A stretch of 64,000 nt of DNA. Origin: Ignavibacteriaceae bacterium. GTDB lineage: Bacteria; Bacteroidota; Ignavibacteria; Ignavibacteriales; Ignavibacteriaceae. How positions within the stretch are numbered: position 1 is the first letter of the stretch; each line of letters begins with the position of its first letter. A program made the translations under genes and the position numbers. Below the pieces are notes generated by a model, which saw only the letters and a program-made list of their open reading frames with translations, was not told the origin of the DNA and did no database searches. The DNA lies in the NCBI GenBank assembly GCA_023229425.1, contig JALNZG010000001.1:62001-126000 (forward strand), written 5' to 3'. Shown here piece after piece: positions 62,586 through 64,000 of this stretch.

Positions 62586-64000
62586 ATGAAAACATTTTGG
62601 TCCAGAACTCTTTCGGTTATACTAATAATTATATTTAATATTTCTGTCCATGCACAAGCTAAACCGATCCGAGTTGCCTGTGTTGGGAACAGCATAACTA
62701 TCGGTGCCGGAGTATCGGGGGATTTAGCATATCCCGCACAGCTCGGCAAATTATTAGGCGCTCATTATGATGTGAAAAATTTTGGTGTTTCAGCAAGAAC
62801 ATTATTAAAGAAAGGGGATTATCCTTATTGGAAAGACCCCGCATTTGTTGATGCAAGAGATTTTCAACCGCAAATCGTTATCATTAAACTCGGAACGAAT
62901 GATACAAAACCGCAGAATTGGGTTTACAAGAATGAGTTTTACTCAGATTATCTCGACCTCATCAATGAGTTTAGAAAAGGGAAAGTTAAACCACAAATAT
63001 TTATTTCTCGTCCGTGTCCGGTCTATCAAACAGCCTGGGGAATTAGAGATTCAATTCTCAAGTTTATACTCCCGATTATTGATTCGGTAAAAGAAACTGC
63101 AAAGACAGACTTTATTGATTTTAATTCTCCAATGCTCAACAACGCTTCATGGTTTCCGGATGGCGTTCATCCAAATGCAGCGGGATATGCGTTCATGGCT
63201 CAGATCGCCAAGGATGCTATCCTTAATAGTGCCGCGGGCATAACGAGATATTTCAATGCGAATAAAAGTTTTTTTGAAAAAGGGGAATCGGCAACACTCT
63301 ACTGGGAAACCACTATCGGTTCCCAAGTAACCTTGAATGGGAATACAGTGAATGAGAACGATTCATTAGTAGTCAACCCGGTTGAAACCACAACCTACAC
63401 ACTGATCTCAGAAGGTTCGGATAGAAGCGATACTATCAGCATTAACCTTCAATATCTCCCCCCGGGGAAAATAAAATCATTTTATGCGAAGCCGAGAAAT
63501 CTTGAAATTGGGACGAATGATTCATCACAAATTTTTTGGACAACGGCAACGGAATCGCAGGTTTTTTTTAACGATCTTCAAGTAGAAGCAAATGGAAGTA
63601 AGATCGTTTCTCCTTCTACAACAACTATTTATAAAATAAGTACAACGGGAGACACGTCTGAGTTGAAAGAAATTTCTATTCAACTTCTTCCTGCGGAAAA
63701 AATTAATCGGTCATTGGATGGACTTGTAAAATCCTCTACTGCTCAGACAAACTTTTCAGCCACTAATGCAATTGATGGAGACCCAGCAACTGCATGGAAA
63801 AGTAAGAATGAATCTTCTCCCTGGATTTATATTGATTTTGAAAAACTGATGGATTTTAAACGGGTAGTTTTAAATTGGGGAAGGAACTACGGAATCGCTT
63901 ATCGATTGCAGGCAGTAAGTGAAGCCGGCGCACTTACTACCATTTTCACACAGAGTGCCGGTATCGGAGGTGTTGAAGATATCACGAATTTATCAGGCAG
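62586..64000 (+). CDS. Secreted SGNH/GDSL hydrolase with discoidin-like domain (3' end outside window)
   Basis: At least 471 residues, still open at the window edge. Signal peptide MKTFWSRTLSVILIIIFN ... VHAQ. SGNH domain: VACVGNSITIGAGV (nucleophile Ser in block I), GTNDTKP (block III) and FPDGVHPNAAGYAFMA with the catalytic Asp and His (block V). Two Ig-like repeats follow (FFEKGESATLYWETT; LEIGTNDSSQIFWTTA), then the start of an F5/8 type C (CBM32-like) domain: AIDGDPATAWKSK, PWIYIDFEK, YRLQAVSEAG. It would act as an extracellular esterase, probably on sugar acetyl groups, and bind sugar through the last domain. A sorting domain is expected beyond the window. Confidence 0.88.
   Translation, partial: MKTFWSRTLSVILIIIFNISVHAQAKPIRVACVGNSITIGAGVSGDLAYPAQLGKLLGAHYDVKNFGVSARTLLKKGDYPYWKDPAFVDARDFQPQIVIIKLGTNDTKPQNWVYKNEFYSDYLDLINEFRKGKVKPQIFISRPCPVYQTAWGIRDSILKFILPIIDSVKETAKTDFIDFNSPMLNNASWFPDGVHPNAAGYAFMAQIAKDAILNSAAGITRYFNANKSFFEKGESATLYWETTIGSQVTLNGNTVNENDSLVVNPVETTTYTLISEGSDRSDTISINLQYLPPGKIKSFYAKPRNLEIGTNDSSQIFWTTATESQVFFNDLQVEANGSKIVSPSTTTIYKISTTGDTSELKEISIQLLPAEKINRSLDGLVKSSTAQTNFSATNAIDGDPATAWKSKNESSPWIYIDFEKLMDFKRVVLNWGRNYGIAYRLQAVSEAGALTTIFTQSAGIGGVEDITNLSG

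Overview
The window is AT-rich DNA that looks like Ignavibacteria (Bacteroidota/Chlorobi side). At least nine secreted proteins end in a type IX secretion (T9SS) type A sorting domain of the PNPFNP(S/N/T)T.I form. There are several promoters of the Bacteroidota kind (TTTG, about 19-20 bp, TAnnTTTG). The two-component sensors carry periplasmic regulator propellers. This assignment is inference from sequence style, not from a marker gene.

Layout. (1) 1-6913, minus strand: a lysine/diaminopimelate operon, dapA-dapB-dapH ... lysC-M20 deacetylase (acetylase branch), read from a textbook Bacteroidota promoter at 6977-7007. A type II restriction-modification pair sits between dapH and lysC, with a 59-bp inverted-repeat element at one edge. 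(2) 7126-13980: a 2284-residue lipoprotein made of 23 Ig-like modules, with a five-module block repeated three times. (3) 14004-16670: SpoU-type RNA methylase, DUF971 protein, CorC/HlyC-type membrane protein, tRNA-Thr(UGU). (4) 16896-29345, minus strand: a LytTR two-component system flanked on both sides by operons that start with a small 87-residue protein gene and continue with a large T9SS-exported repeat protein. Both operons carry the same promoter and the same 63-bp array of three 21-bp repeats at identical spacing. This looks like a local regulon and is the most interesting item here. (5) 29572-32325: a secreted six-hairpin glycosidase-like protein with a minisatellite inside it. (6) 32507-43854: four tandem T9SS proteins. 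Three are about 1060-residue paralogues and one is a WxxY/YD-repeat protein; three of the four share a near-identical 3' cassette (sorting domain plus terminator).

(7) 43953-50183, minus strand: a TetR-TolC-MFP-RND efflux operon with a palindromic operator region. (8) 50559-54411: a second propeller sensor kinase with a NarL/LuxR-type response regulator. It is followed by a probable structured RNA with terminator (54597-54708) and then by a run of secreted T9SS proteins (54959-64000): three with a shared LamG-like N-terminus (one plain, one with a CBM9-like domain, one with a purple-acid-phosphatase-like domain), a CE2/SGNH esterase, and a second SGNH hydrolase with a discoidin-like domain that runs off the window. 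The sensor probably governs this carbohydrate/phosphate scavenging set, but that is inference from position.

No rRNA, CRISPR array, prophage or intact transposase was seen.
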